From contig JAPLEH010000037.1 of assembly GCA_026391455.1 (NCBI GenBank), forward strand, positions 1 to 63,577: a DNA stretch of 63,577 nucleotides, in the 5' to 3' direction. The DNA comes from Bacteroidota bacterium. Lineage in GTDB: Bacteria > Bacteroidota > Bacteroidia > Chitinophagales > Chitinophagaceae. Shown here piece after piece: positions 54,001 to 62,839 of this stretch. The notes beneath the pieces were generated by a model, which ran no database searches, was not told the origin of the DNA, and saw only the letters and a program-made list of their open reading frames with translations. How positions within the stretch are numbered: position 1 is the first letter of the stretch; each line of letters starts with the position of its first letter. A program made the translations under genes and the position numbers.

Positions 54001-54796
54001 CGAGCAGATCGTATGGAACCGCAATGATGAGATTGGCGTACTGGTGAAGGAATACAATAAGATGGTGACTAAACTGGAAGAAAGTGCGGCCGCACTGGCC
54101 AAGAGCGAGCGGGAGGGGGCCTGGCGAGAAATGGCGCGGCAGGTGGCACATGAGATCAAGAATCCGCTTACGCCGATGAAGCTGCATATTCAATACCTGC
54201 AGAAGGCCATCAGCAATAATCAGCCGAATGTGAAAGAATTATCTGCGAGTGTGGCCAATACCCTGGTGGAGCAGATCGATCACCTGTCGAAGATCGCGGC
54301 CGATTTTTCGCAGTTTGCCAATATCGGTAATACCAGTGTGAGCCGCTTCGATCTGCACGATGTGATCGCTTCGCTGAAAGATCTTTATACGGCTGATAGC
54401 CAGATACTGGTTGAATGGCGGCCTATTGCGGATTCACTGAATATAGAAGCTGATAAAACACAAATGAACCGGCTCTTTACGAATCTGTTGGCCAATGCAG
54501 TGGAAGCCTGCAATGGAAATGCTGTATGCCGTATTGAAGTAAGCGAAATGCGTAACGGCGATACGATCCGCATCAGTATTAAGGATAATGGAGAGGGCAT
54601 TGCTCCGGAAACACAGGAGCGCATCTTTGTTCCCAACTTCACCACTAAATCATCCGGTACCGGCCTGGGACTCGCCATGTGCAAGGGCATTGTGGAAAAG
54701 GCGAGGGGCCGTATCTGGTTTGAAACTGAACAGGGAAAAGGCACTACGTTCTTTGTGGAATTGCCGCTGGAAGTGCAGGCTACACAAATGATTTAA
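51020..54796 (+). CDS. Large membrane histidine kinase, NtrY-like, TTG start
   Basis: 1258 aa, reading from TTG at 51020. TM1 at about 14-30 is followed by a large extracytoplasmic region, a cluster of helices (about 218-480), a second extracytoplasmic part (about 490-710), TM near 725-745, another near 775-790, a periplasmic segment and TM near 960. Then HAMP (ITHSFSIISEKMQEVNLGKMNEQI), a coiled coil, and HisKA with H1044 (QVAHEIKNPLTPMKL). HATPase_c follows with N box (LTNLLANAVEACNG-like) and G boxes (DNGEGI, GTGLGL). No receiver domain is fused and no response regulator is adjacent, so its partner is elsewhere. Confidence 0.93.
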   Translation: MKPLLKNKFIRHYGWLILAVLFFASSFIFSRLYSGKSSINREVRLAEQYINERLEDFYTQIKDTARLNRLMANTEELPEFERMIKKDFSLYLFAKDGYNDPQLKFWSDHQAVPPTGYTDSADGEYFKRLANGWYVIAKHSLPVTDTLQRQVAMALIPVRSEFFLTTEYLPSRFFFSSDADKQVRLTENPGAFPVKTKNNTVLFYLDKKPAAGVPYNDRQTIFLRFAGLLLLFLFLQLFAERMVRTKGVWTASAFLALVLILLRLLTYFYPQILNLRQFELFDPSIYGSNAIQRSLGDLLINSVLFCWWVLFTWTLLKGKEKPIAYFSPGVRIVAGVIAAGLLIFCTFILAAVIRSLVADSKISFDVTDFFSLTRYTVVGFFVLSCLSLAYYYFSQLLFRIIFNAYEGKEIVIYFAICALGLLFLTLRPGNPDVLFYLPVLCWLLAYTWLVNRGGVYFTWLRINIAGILSWIFIFSVSISFIMLSQIRKVEWEKRKAMAEKFTFQSDPSSETRMSIAVKYLDNDFLNMVFPRFQDEVQNRRLKDSIISAFYSASLNKYDTRLYVYDSLNRPLYNDDGLTCDGLNIIITEQSKQTETPGIYYYETSYEKFSYIVRMEVTDSVQRKVGTFFVVSNLKTYAQDALFPELFKKNKKDNPENSQVYSHAVYVNNRLVSPPGNYAFRTSLRNDEIPRAEAERRDNDNFDELWYKTSNEKIIVVARKKETTIETITLFSYIFCSFLFLVIFVQTVSFFLKTGFSIKKFRNLIQLNIRSQVHGTIIFISLFSFLIIGAATISFFIERNKFSNSDKLSRTMKIMVNEMEKKLEDHSVSDDVVKLYDSVTNSELQNLVKDVSDIHGVDVNVYDLEGDLKVSSEANVYTQGVLSRKMDPGAFYHLSRLRQVLHVQDEKIGDFSYFSIYSPVRTDSGQVYAYVNIPYFSSKPELRQEISNFLVTIINLNAFIFLIAGLIALFVTNRITHSFSIISEKMQEVNLGKMNEQIVWNRNDEIGVLVKEYNKMVTKLEESAAALAKSEREGAWREMARQVAHEIKNPLTPMKLHIQYLQKAISNNQPNVKELSASVANTLVEQIDHLSKIAADFSQFANIGNTSVSRFDLHDVIASLKDLYTADSQILVEWRPIADSLNIEADKTQMNRLFTNLLANAVEACNGNAVCRIEVSEMRNGDTIRISIKDNGEGIAPETQERIFVPNFTTKSSGTGLGLAMCKGIVEKARGRIWFETEQGKGTTFFVELPLEVQATQMI

Positions 54797-56343
54797 TGTA
54801 TCGCAGTAACATTTACTTTTTTAATTCCTTTCAGTTCCAGTGAAATATTTCTGTCACGGGCTTTGGTATCAAATTCGCTGATGATCTCCAGTATATCATA
54901 GTCAATGAAATTACATTCACTTCCATCGATGATCAGGGTTGAATCTTCAGGGACTTCATCCAGTACTTTTTTCAGGTTTACCTTATTGAGAAAGGTCACG
55001 TTACTGTTCAATCTGATCAGTTGAATCTCTTTGCCATCCTTCCGTGTGCTGCTGATCCGGTACTCCGCTTTGAAATTATTTTGAATAATAAAATATGCAG
55101 ACAGCAACAGACCGATACTCACTCCGATAAGCAGATCGGTGGCCAGAATGATGATAATGGTGATAAGGAATGGTAGAAATTGTTTCCAGCCGAGGCTCCA
55201 CATATTGCGGAATAGTTTGGGTTTGGCAAGGTTATAACCGGTAATCAATAATATGCCGGCGAGTGAGGCATAGGGAATGCGGTTTAGTACAAAAGGAATG
55301 AGCAATACAGCCAGTAACAGGAAAAGGCCGTGTGTAACAGCGGATAATTTCGTTCTGGCACCTGCATCTACATTCGCAGCACCACGTACCACCACTGCCG
55401 TAAGGGGAATGGCGCCCAATAATCCGCAGGTCATATTCCCGATACCCTGTGCCACCAATTCTCTGTTCACCGGTGTAATGCGATTGTGCTGGTCCAGTTT
55501 ATCGACCGCTTCAATACACAACAGGGTTTCGAGTGTGGCGAGTAATCCGATGAGCAGGCCATCCTTCCAGGGCTTTACATCAGCAAACAATTGTGAGAGG
55601 TCCGGGAATTGTATCTGCGCAAAAATATTCTCCGGTATATGTACCAGTTGTTCTTTTTGTAATGCCAGCGTTGTACCGGTACTGCTGAAAAGGAAATTGA
55701 GCCCGATACCTGCCAGTACTACCAGGAGGGGTGCGGGAACGGCCCTGATATTTTTGATAATGGAATGCTGTACCAGCAGCATGATGATCAATGAAGCGAC
55801 GGTAATGAGTATAGCTCCCGGTGAAATATGATGACTGAAATTGGAAAGGTTCCCGCTAAAATTATCATACGAGAAAAGTGACGAAAAACCACTGTTCCAG
55901 AAGTCAGGTTTGTCGTAGCCTAATGCAAGCGGAATTTGTTTGGCAATGAGTAAGATACCGATAGCTGCGAGCATACCTTTGATCACTGCCGATGGAAAAT
56001 AATTCGCCACCACACCCAGCTTCAATAATCCCAATATCAACTGAAATAATCCGGCTATAATTACGGTTAGCAGGAATAGGCGATAATTGCCGGCAGAACT
56101 GATGCCTGCAGCCACCAATGTGGTAAGTCCTGCCGCAGGGCCTGAAACGGCTAATGAAGAACCACTGATAAAGCCCACAACGATACCACCAATAATACCC
56201 GAAAGAAGCCCCGCATACAACGGTGCACCGGATGCCAATGCAATACCAAGACAAAGCGGCAATGCCACGAGGAAAACAGAGAGGCCGGCTGCGAGATCGT
56301 GCCGAAGCCACATGATGCGGTAATACTTTACAGTACGTTTCAA
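54793..56343 (-). CDS. SulP-family anion transporter with STAS domain
   Basis: 516 aa. About 12 helices carry the SulP hallmarks: HDLAAGLSVFLVALPLCLGIALASGAPLYAGLLSGIIGGIVVGF near the start and AVSGPAAGLTTLVAA at about 65-80. The STAS domain spans about 430-516 (RLNSNVTFLNKVNLKKVLDEVPEDSTLIIDGSECNFIDYDILEII). Candidate substrates are sulfate, bicarbonate or other anions; a bicarbonate role would pair well with a carbonic anhydrase, but none lies beside it. Its 3' end overlaps the convergent kinase gene by 4 bp. Confidence 0.94.
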   Translation of the reverse strand: MKRTVKYYRIMWLRHDLAAGLSVFLVALPLCLGIALASGAPLYAGLLSGIIGGIVVGFISGSSLAVSGPAAGLTTLVAAGISSAGNYRLFLLTVIIAGLFQLILGLLKLGVVANYFPSAVIKGMLAAIGILLIAKQIPLALGYDKPDFWNSGFSSLFSYDNFSGNLSNFSHHISPGAILITVASLIIMLLVQHSIIKNIRAVPAPLLVVLAGIGLNFLFSSTGTTLALQKEQLVHIPENIFAQIQFPDLSQLFADVKPWKDGLLIGLLATLETLLCIEAVDKLDQHNRITPVNRELVAQGIGNMTCGLLGAIPLTAVVVRGAANVDAGARTKLSAVTHGLFLLLAVLLIPFVLNRIPYASLAGILLITGYNLAKPKLFRNMWSLGWKQFLPFLITIIIILATDLLIGVSIGLLLSAYFIIQNNFKAEYRISSTRKDGKEIQLIRLNSNVTFLNKVNLKKVLDEVPEDSTLIIDGSECNFIDYDILEIISEFDTKARDRNISLELKGIKKVNVTAIH

Positions 56344-56457
56344 AATGGGTTAATCAGGATAATGATGAAGATATTGAAAGGTACGAAAATTTATCCGTCT
56401 TTGAATGGCAACTGATGAGATGGACAGTGATGAGCAGCAATGATAGTTGGATACTTC

Positions 56458-56865
56458 TTACACTGGCCGGTAATCTTCCCGTACCGGATGAAAAGCATCT
56501 ATGACTTTGCAATGCGTGATAGCGCGTGCGGAATGCGGCATATTGGATGGTATCACATACACCATTCCTGCAGTGAGGGATATGGATTGATCACCGATCT
56601 GCATATCCAGTTGCCCTTCGAGTATATAAGTAATCTGTTCCTGTATATGCTGGTGCAGGGGAAGTACGCTACCTGCTTCGATCTCCACTAAACCGAGTGT
56701 CATACTGTTGCCATGGGTATAATAACCAGTAAGGCCGGGGGCCAGTGCTTTGGGAGGAAGATCGGTGATCAATGACATGGTTGATGCCGTATTAGATTCA
56801 GTGATGAATGATGCTATGCCGGGAGATTCGAACTGTTTATTGTTCAAAATAACAGAAATTACCAC
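56458..56865 (-). CDS. Cupin-domain protein
   Basis: 135 aa. A single cupin barrel has metal-binding motif 1 GSVLPLHQHIQEQITYILEGQLDMQIGD (G(X)5HXH(X)3,4E(X)6G) and motif 2 GMVYVIPSNMPHSARA (G(X)5PXG(X)2H(X)3N-like). It probably binds a divalent metal; substrate unknown. Its 5' end overlaps the 3' end of the ATP-grasp gene by 29 bp, so the two are co-expressed. Confidence 0.85.
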   Translation of the reverse strand: MVISVILNNKQFESPGIASFITESNTASTMSLITDLPPKALAPGLTGYYTHGNSMTLGLVEIEAGSVLPLHQHIQEQITYILEGQLDMQIGDQSISLTAGMVYVIPSNMPHSARAITHCKVIDAFHPVREDYRPV

Positions 56866-58033
56866 CTACCCATTCTTTGTCTTTGTTGTAACGAACACCG
56901 ATCATCTTTCCTTTACTGAGGCGGCCGAGATTATTGGCGGGTACGGGGCGGGGAGTACCTTCTTTCCAGAAATAAAACATGCGTATCTCTGCTTTGGCCG
57001 GTACATCCGGTGTTTGAATTACGTCCGCATATTTTACTTTACGTTGCAGGATCCAGTTTTCTGGATCTTTTACTTTATCAATATCTTCTTTGGCGAGATC
57101 AATGATCACGCCCTGGCCCGCAAAGGAGAACAGCGGTTTCAGTACATAATTCTCCAGGTCGGCAGGTATTTGTGTTACTTCATTCAGAAAATAAGTGGGC
57201 GGCACATAGGGATGTTTGATCAGGGGCAATGTGTATTTGCTGATGCGGTAAAACCAGTTGGGGTGTGGCACCCATTGCACATCCAGTTCTTCAAAGAAAA
57301 TCTTTCCTTTTTCCTGTACTTCGGGGCTTTGCTGCTGCAGATCGTCGAATATAACGCGGTTGTATATGCGCTTTACTTCGGTTTTGGTATCGCCGTTCAT
57401 GTAGTACAGTTTCTTTCCTTCCCTGATCAGTTCGGTGAGGCATACCATTTTGATACCGAGGTAATCTTCGGTACAATAAAAATCAATTCTTGTTTTTTGT
57501 TTGCGGGGAAATATCTCCAGCAGTATTACATTTTCTGGTTGTTCATTGCCGATGATGATCTCTTTCAGCAACTGAATATAACTTTCTCGGTTGAGTCCGC
57601 CGAGATAGCAATCAAACCCTTCCGGCACGGGAAAATGGTGGCGATACACTTCATCGATCAGCACTTCATAAGCAAAGAGGGTGGGGAAGCCCTGCATTTC
57701 AATAAGCTGTGGTTCGTATTCACCGGCTTCATTGATACAGATACCAAAATCGAAGGCGATGAAATGGGTATGTTCATTTTCCCCGGGTACCTGAAGGTGT
57801 TTGGGGATTGCATTTTTGGTAAGTTCTTTGAATTGGGGGGATACAATGATATCGGAAATGCTTTCGCAGGCACTCAGTATTTTTTGGGTAAAATCCTTTG
57901 GTACAAAGATGGGCGTTTCAGCCACCCGGAAATCCAACTGCCCGGGATGTACATTATGCAACTCTTCTAAAAAGGCCTGGTATTTTTCAGCGGTAAATGC
58001 TTCGTTGTATGCTTTTCGTATCGCGGGTATCAT
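56837..58033 (-). CDS. ATP-grasp-like ligase of unknown substrate
   Basis: 398 aa from ATG 58033; the upstream in-frame extension runs through GTTGGTTGCTGGTT-type repeats and is rejected. The C-terminal third contains VLKPLFSFAGQGVIID (about 296-311) and WILQRKVKY (about 330-338), then AEIRMFYFW, the pattern of an ATP-grasp nucleotide-binding site. The N-terminal part reads FIAFDFGICINEAGEYEPQLIEMQGFPTLFAYE. No known enzyme matches clearly; a carboxylate-amine ligase acting on an amino acid or peptide is likely. It neighbours a cupin and a class I glutamine amidotransferase. Confidence 0.6.
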   Translation of the reverse strand: MIPAIRKAYNEAFTAEKYQAFLEELHNVHPGQLDFRVAETPIFVPKDFTQKILSACESISDIIVSPQFKELTKNAIPKHLQVPGENEHTHFIAFDFGICINEAGEYEPQLIEMQGFPTLFAYEVLIDEVYRHHFPVPEGFDCYLGGLNRESYIQLLKEIIIGNEQPENVILLEIFPRKQKTRIDFYCTEDYLGIKMVCLTELIREGKKLYYMNGDTKTEVKRIYNRVIFDDLQQQSPEVQEKGKIFFEELDVQWVPHPNWFYRISKYTLPLIKHPYVPPTYFLNEVTQIPADLENYVLKPLFSFAGQGVIIDLAKEDIDKVKDPENWILQRKVKYADVIQTPDVPAKAEIRMFYFWKEGTPRPVPANNLGRLSKGKMIGVRYNKDKEWVGGNFCYFEQ

Positions 58034-58090
58034 AATGCTGGTTGCTGGTTGTTGGTTGCTGGTTGGTAGTTTGCAGGTTAAAGTTAGCAA

Positions 58091-58385
58091 TTTTCAGTTG
58101 ATGGTTTTCAGTTCTTAGTTTTCAGTTTGCAATTCCGTGTATTTAACTAAATCAACCTGCCTTCGGCTACGCTCAGGCAGCAGACCTCTTGAACTTCTTG
58201 AACCCGCCTACGCTAAAGCTACGGTTTACCTACCGTAATGAAATGAAGGTAGGCGGGTAAGCCTATTGAACTTATGTAACCTATGGAACCTGCCTTCGGC
58301 TACGCTCAGGCAGCAGACCTCTTGAACTTCTTGAACCTATGGAACCTCTTAAACCTATTGAACCTATGAAACCTATGGAACCTGT
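58091..58385. repeat. Interspersed repeats between ligase and amidotransferase genes
   Basis: It contains two copies of a CCTGCCTTCGGCTACGCTCAGGCAG stem, tandem 9-bp GAACCTATT/GAACTTCTT-like units, and at about 58199-58260 a palindromic element. Read on the opposite strand that element matches the insert in the tRNA-Leu fragments (CCTACCTTCATTT, then GGTAGGTAAACCGTA). No gene is seen. Confidence 0.75.
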
Positions 58386-59231
58386 TTACGCGATTACTTC
58401 CTGCAAATTCCCGATTGCGTGATTGAGAAAGTTGGGGAGGATATGGGAGTAGGTCCAGTGAATTTTATCGGGGTCTTCGAGGTGTTCGAGCATGCTGCGG
58501 AGTTTGTCTTCTCCGTGGCTTTCGATTACGGTCTTTCTTTTTTCTTCGGTGCGGAGGTACATACTCATACCGGCCGCATCGGCTTCGGGATGGAATTGGG
58601 TGCCGACCATGTATTCATTGAACCGGATGCCCATCACGGCCCGTTCATACGGTACATGCGGGCGATTTTTTTCAATACAGAGTAAGTGGGCGCCCATGCG
58701 TTCCAACCGTTCATGATTCGGTTGAATGACCTGGTAATCGCGGCTGTCCACAGCGTAGAAGGGATCTTTCAATCCTTCGAATACAGGTTCTTCCATGCCA
58801 TTGTCCAGCTTATGTATGGGAAATACACCGAAGGCGGTTGATCTGCGTTTGGAGATCAGGCCTACGCTGTAATAGCGGCTGGCTAATTGAAAAGAATGGC
58901 AAATAAAGAAAATATATTTTTTCTGGGTAGTGGAAGGGTTATTATTCCAGCGTTCCATCCGGTCGAGCCAGCGGCACCAGGCAATATCCCAGTCTTCAAA
59001 GCGGCTTACGAGGGGATCGCCGGGGCCTCCGGAAGAGATATAAATATCGTACGATGAATCGGGGAGTGCATTGTGCTGGCGTACATCAAATTCGTCCGAC
59101 TGCAGATCCAGATCATTGGATTCGGCCCACTCGTGCAGGATGGTGCGGATACAACGCATTCCCTGGTTGGGCTTGCCTTCATAGAGATCGAGAATTGCTA
59201 CTTTTACAGACCTTTTATCGTTCCAGCTCAT
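58386..59231 (-). CDS. Class I glutamine amidotransferase
   Basis: 281 aa. Oxyanion strand SSYDIYISSGGPGDP (about 57-71), nucleophile C111 in FFICHSFQLA (the usual CLGHQ is CHSFQ here) and His-Glu pair in QFHPEAD (about 216-222) complete a catalytic triad. It hydrolyses glutamine and hands ammonia to a partner. No synthetase domain is fused, so it is not a full GMP or anthranilate synthase. The ATP-grasp-like protein next door is a natural acceptor. The repeats at 58091-58385 lie between the two genes. Confidence 0.85.
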   Translation of the reverse strand: MSWNDKRSVKVAILDLYEGKPNQGMRCIRTILHEWAESNDLDLQSDEFDVRQHNALPDSSYDIYISSGGPGDPLVSRFEDWDIAWCRWLDRMERWNNNPSTTQKKYIFFICHSFQLASRYYSVGLISKRRSTAFGVFPIHKLDNGMEEPVFEGLKDPFYAVDSRDYQVIQPNHERLERMGAHLLCIEKNRPHVPYERAVMGIRFNEYMVGTQFHPEADAAGMSMYLRTEEKRKTVIESHGEDKLRSMLEHLEDPDKIHWTYSHILPNFLNHAIGNLQEVIA

Positions 59232-59343
59232 TCCGCGAAAATACTGAATTTCTCTAAAAAGGGTTTAGCGACGGGGGCTGTTTTTCCCACAAATGTGAAT
59301 AGCGATACATGGCATCCGGTTAAAGTGAGGATGATCTATATAA

Positions 59344-60990
59344 CTAACGCCCGGATGTTTTTTGGTCATATACCTTTTCACCATTGACAAAAGTCTTCAG
59401 CACTTTCACCTGTAATAATTGTTCGGGTGTAGCTTTCATGAGGTCTGTATCGAGTAGAATGAAATCGGCGAATTTGCCTTTTTCCAAACTTCCTTTTTCT
59501 TTTTCTTCAAAATTGGAACGGGCTGCCCAGATGGTCATACCACGCAGGGTTTCTTCCCGGCTGAGTGCGTTCACTGTTTGAAACCCTTCCGCCGGCCATC
59601 CCTTTACATCTTTTCGAACCACCGCAGCATAAAATGTTTTGAAGGGAGAAATATCTTCTACGGGAAAGTCGGTACCGAGTGGCATCCATCCGTTTTGATC
59701 CAGCAATTGTTTATAGGCATAGGCTCCTTTCACTCTTTCTGCACCCAGCCGATCGCCAGCCCAGTACATATCAGATGTGGCATGAGTTGGTTGCACGGAT
59801 GGAATGATATTGTACTGACCGAATAATGCAAAATCATTTTCATTCACTACCTGTGCATGTTCGATGCGCCAGCGCAATTCGTTTTTACCAGCCAGGTATT
59901 TGGCATATATATTCAGTATGGTACGATTACCACTGTCGCCAATGGCATGGGTACACATTTGCCATCCTTTTTCATGTATCCATGCAGCCACTGAATCAAA
60001 ATGGGCAGGCTGACTTAGTAAAAAGCCATAGTGGCCGGGCTTATCGCTGTAGGGTTGCAGCAGGCAGGCACCTCTGGAACCCAATGCCCCATCGCCATAT
60101 ACTTTAAAGCTGCGTACGTTGAGCCGGTCTGTTTTGATCATGCCGTTCTTTGCCGCGTATTCGTAATTGGTTTTTTCATCACTCAGCATCACATACAGGC
60201 GCATTTTCAATTCACCGGCGGCATGCATCGCTTTGATCAGATCCACCGATGCAAAACCAAGTCCGCAATCATCAATGGTGGTAAGGCCCACGGCAAAACA
60301 ATTTTGTTCAGCGGCCTGCAGGGCTTTTTTCAATTGTTCGTTGGTAGCCCCCGGAATTTTTGCGGATACGAGGTCTATGGCATTGTCGATGAGTATGCCA
60401 GTGAGTGAGCCTTCCTGTTCTTCTATTTCTCCACCGGTCAATACATCACCGGGTTTAATGCCCGCTAGATCCAATGCTTTTTGATTGGCAATAGCGGCAT
60501 GTCCGTCCACCCGTGTGAGTAATACGGGCCGGTCGGGAAACAAGGTATCGAGTGCTTCTTTATACGGGAAGGATTTGTTGTCCCAATCGTTCTGATCCCA
60601 CCCACGGCCAATCAGCCAGCCATCAGTATGGGTAGCTGCAAATGTTTTCAATCGTTCCAGTATTTCATTCCAACTGGTGGTGCCGGTGAGATCAGCCGTT
60701 TGTAAATTCAAACCATATCCCTGAAAATGCGCATGTGCATCAATGAAACCAGGGTAAATAAATTTTCCTTCTGCATCCAGCGTTTCTTTAGCATTGTATT
60801 TTTCTTCCAGTTCTTTACGGGTTCCGGTTGCTTCTATTTTTCCGTCTTTGATTACCATGGCTTCCGCTGTACGGAAAGATGTATCCACGGTATAGATCGT
60901 GGCATTGTACACCAACAGATCTGCTTTTTCTTTATCACCACAAGCGCCCAATACACATAACAGAAGTATGGCTGAAATTATTTTTTTCAT
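59344..60990 (-). CDS. Lipoprotein amidohydrolase (YtcJ-like)
   Basis: 548 aa. A lipoprotein signal (MKKIISAILLLCVLGAC) has lipobox Cys 17. The amidohydrolase_3 fold follows: strand GKFIYPGFIDAHAHFQG with the HxH metal ligands (about 85-95), the middle GLTTIDDCGLGF, WQMCTHAIGD (His, about 345), WRIEHAQVV and GTDFPVEDISPF. It is probably a metal-dependent hydrolase facing the periplasm, acting on amides or cyclic amides. It is followed downstream on the same strand by the amidotransferase gene. Confidence 0.9.
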   Translation of the reverse strand: MKKIISAILLLCVLGACGDKEKADLLVYNATIYTVDTSFRTAEAMVIKDGKIEATGTRKELEEKYNAKETLDAEGKFIYPGFIDAHAHFQGYGLNLQTADLTGTTSWNEILERLKTFAATHTDGWLIGRGWDQNDWDNKSFPYKEALDTLFPDRPVLLTRVDGHAAIANQKALDLAGIKPGDVLTGGEIEEQEGSLTGILIDNAIDLVSAKIPGATNEQLKKALQAAEQNCFAVGLTTIDDCGLGFASVDLIKAMHAAGELKMRLYVMLSDEKTNYEYAAKNGMIKTDRLNVRSFKVYGDGALGSRGACLLQPYSDKPGHYGFLLSQPAHFDSVAAWIHEKGWQMCTHAIGDSGNRTILNIYAKYLAGKNELRWRIEHAQVVNENDFALFGQYNIIPSVQPTHATSDMYWAGDRLGAERVKGAYAYKQLLDQNGWMPLGTDFPVEDISPFKTFYAAVVRKDVKGWPAEGFQTVNALSREETLRGMTIWAARSNFEEKEKGSLEKGKFADFILLDTDLMKATPEQLLQVKVLKTFVNGEKVYDQKTSGR

Positions 60991-61045
60991 ATAATCTGGT
61001 TGATCTGTTTGTCAATAATCTTTATTCGGTTTATCATCAGGGTCG

Positions 61046-62704
61046 TCAGTTGCTGAAGAGGGGCGGATGTTTTTTATTGAAATCTGTTTTATCCTGAAAC
61101 CCTTTTGCCGCAGCTAAGATAGTGGCTTCATCATATAAATTGCCGAGTAAGGTAATGCTCACCGGTGAACCTGCGGCGTTGAATCCAATAGGCATCACCA
61201 CTACCGGATGTCCGGTAAGATTGGTCATGGATAATTGCCGTCCCGCAAAACTGGGTACGATCAACACGTCATAATTTTTCATCCATTCATTCATTTGCTG
61301 ACAGAGCAGAAAGCGGTAGCGGTTGGCATTGATATATTCCACCGCAGGTATGGTGCGGGCCGCCCGGAAACTATTTGGCCAGAAATTTTTATCCTGCCGT
61401 TCGATCAGGTCGTCGCGGTTGCTGCGGGTGAGTTCATCAAATGCCGCCGCACTTTCTGCATTGAGAATAATGCTCACCAGGTTTACCGGGTACATAGCAG
61501 AGTCTGGAAAGTTCACGGCCTTTACATTGGCACCCAACGAGCGATAGGTATTGATTACATTCCATTCGGGTGCATCGGTTTTTATGTTTTTAAAATAATT
61601 TTCGGCATAGGCAATGCGCAATTTTTTCCAGTCTGTTTTGCCGGTATAATTAAACGTATGGTAGATGGCCGAAGGATCATTACCATCGGTGCCATGCAGG
61701 TAGGCATATACAATGGCAGCATCTTCTGCACTGCGGCAGATGGGGCCGGCTTTATCGAGGCTCCAGCTAAGTACCATCGCTCCATAGCGGCTGATGGTAC
61801 CAAACGTAGGACGAAGCCCCGTAGCACCACACCGGGTGGACGGTGATACAATAGAGCCCAATGTTTCAGTGCCAATGGTAAAAGGCAATAAACCGGCTAC
61901 GGTAGCAGCGGCTGATCCGGCAGATGAGCCACTGGAACCCTGGGTGAGGTTCCATGGATTTTTTGTTTCGCCACCAAACCATTTATTGTTGTTGGCAAGT
62001 GCGCCCATACTCAGTTTTGCACAAAGTACTGCACCGGCAGCTTTCAGTTGGGTGTATACATACGAGTTGGTATTTATCGTTTGATCTTTATACGGGGTGC
62101 TGCCCCAGGTGGTCTTATAGCCTTTTACGGCAAACAGGTCTTTTAATCCATAGGGAATTCCATGCAAGGGGCCGCGGTATATCCCTTTTTTCAATTCAGC
62201 ATCTGCCTGTCGTGCTTCCTGCATCGCCAGGTCTTCGGTAAGCGTGATCACACAGTGCAGCGTATCGCCCCATTTTTTCAACCGCTCGAGATAATAAGTT
62301 GTGAGTTCCACCGAACTGATCTTTTTTTGAATGATGAGGGACGCTAATTGTGGAATGGAATAATAAGCCAGTTCATTACGGTTGGCTGGTAAAACGGTTG
62401 TGGCCGGAATATCCCAAAAGAGTTTGTCTTTTTTGTGCGATACGTTCATGCCGGGAAGGGCGGGGCTGAATGCCAGCGGATAGGGAATATCATTGGATGG
62501 ATAATATTTATGCATGCCCTGGTACAAATTATAATAATTGGAAAGCGTACCCAGCATCGAATCGGCTTCCGCTTCTGTAAAATCCAGATCATACCACTTT
62601 ACTGTTTGCATTACTTGCCGGATGGAATCCGATTTGGAGAGGGGGTTCTGTGCAATGGCAGCGTGGAAGGAAAATGCGGACAGCCAAAAAAGTATTCGTT
62701 TCAT
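61046..62704 (-). CDS. Amidase signature family enzyme, secreted
   Basis: 552 aa from ATG 62704, where MKRILFWLSAFSFHAAIAQ is a signal peptide. An in-frame upstream ATG would add 45 residues translated from 30-bp tandem repeats and is rejected. The Ser-cisSer-Lys triad is visible: Lys in YGLKDLFAVKGYKTTWGS (about residue 185), the glycine/serine-rich loop GSSGSSAGSAAATVAG (about 263-278) with cis-Ser and nucleophile Ser, and ETLGSIVSPSTRCGATGLRPT. It hydrolyses an amide substrate outside the cytoplasm. It lies 55 bp upstream of the amidohydrolase on the same strand. Confidence 0.93.
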   Translation of the reverse strand: MKRILFWLSAFSFHAAIAQNPLSKSDSIRQVMQTVKWYDLDFTEAEADSMLGTLSNYYNLYQGMHKYYPSNDIPYPLAFSPALPGMNVSHKKDKLFWDIPATTVLPANRNELAYYSIPQLASLIIQKKISSVELTTYYLERLKKWGDTLHCVITLTEDLAMQEARQADAELKKGIYRGPLHGIPYGLKDLFAVKGYKTTWGSTPYKDQTINTNSYVYTQLKAAGAVLCAKLSMGALANNNKWFGGETKNPWNLTQGSSGSSAGSAAATVAGLLPFTIGTETLGSIVSPSTRCGATGLRPTFGTISRYGAMVLSWSLDKAGPICRSAEDAAIVYAYLHGTDGNDPSAIYHTFNYTGKTDWKKLRIAYAENYFKNIKTDAPEWNVINTYRSLGANVKAVNFPDSAMYPVNLVSIILNAESAAAFDELTRSNRDDLIERQDKNFWPNSFRAARTIPAVEYINANRYRFLLCQQMNEWMKNYDVLIVPSFAGRQLSMTNLTGHPVVVMPIGFNAAGSPVSITLLGNLYDEATILAAAKGFQDKTDFNKKHPPLFSN

Positions 62705-62749
62705 GAAACGCGATTTGTGTATGAAGATAAGCGAATTCGGGAAGCCAGA

Positions 62750-62839
62750 GGCCCTCACCCCCGACCCCTCTCCAAGCATGGCCCTCACCCACAGCCCCTC
62801 TCCAATAATGGCCCTCACCCCCGACCCCTCTCCAAGCAT
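62750..62839 (+). repeat. Three 30-bp tandem repeats before the amidase
   Basis: Units begin at 62750, 62780 and 62810, each like GGCCCTCACCCCCGACCCCT followed by CTCCAAGCAT. The strand read by the amidase gene gives in-frame LGEGSGVRA-type peptides that are artefacts of the repeat. A relative of the unit lies at 47690-47722 in inverted orientation. Confidence 0.85.

Noticed and set aside
62705-62839. N-terminal extension of the amidase starting MLGEGSGVRA
   Set aside because: It is translated from the 30-bp tandem repeat and would hide the signal peptide that starts at 62704.
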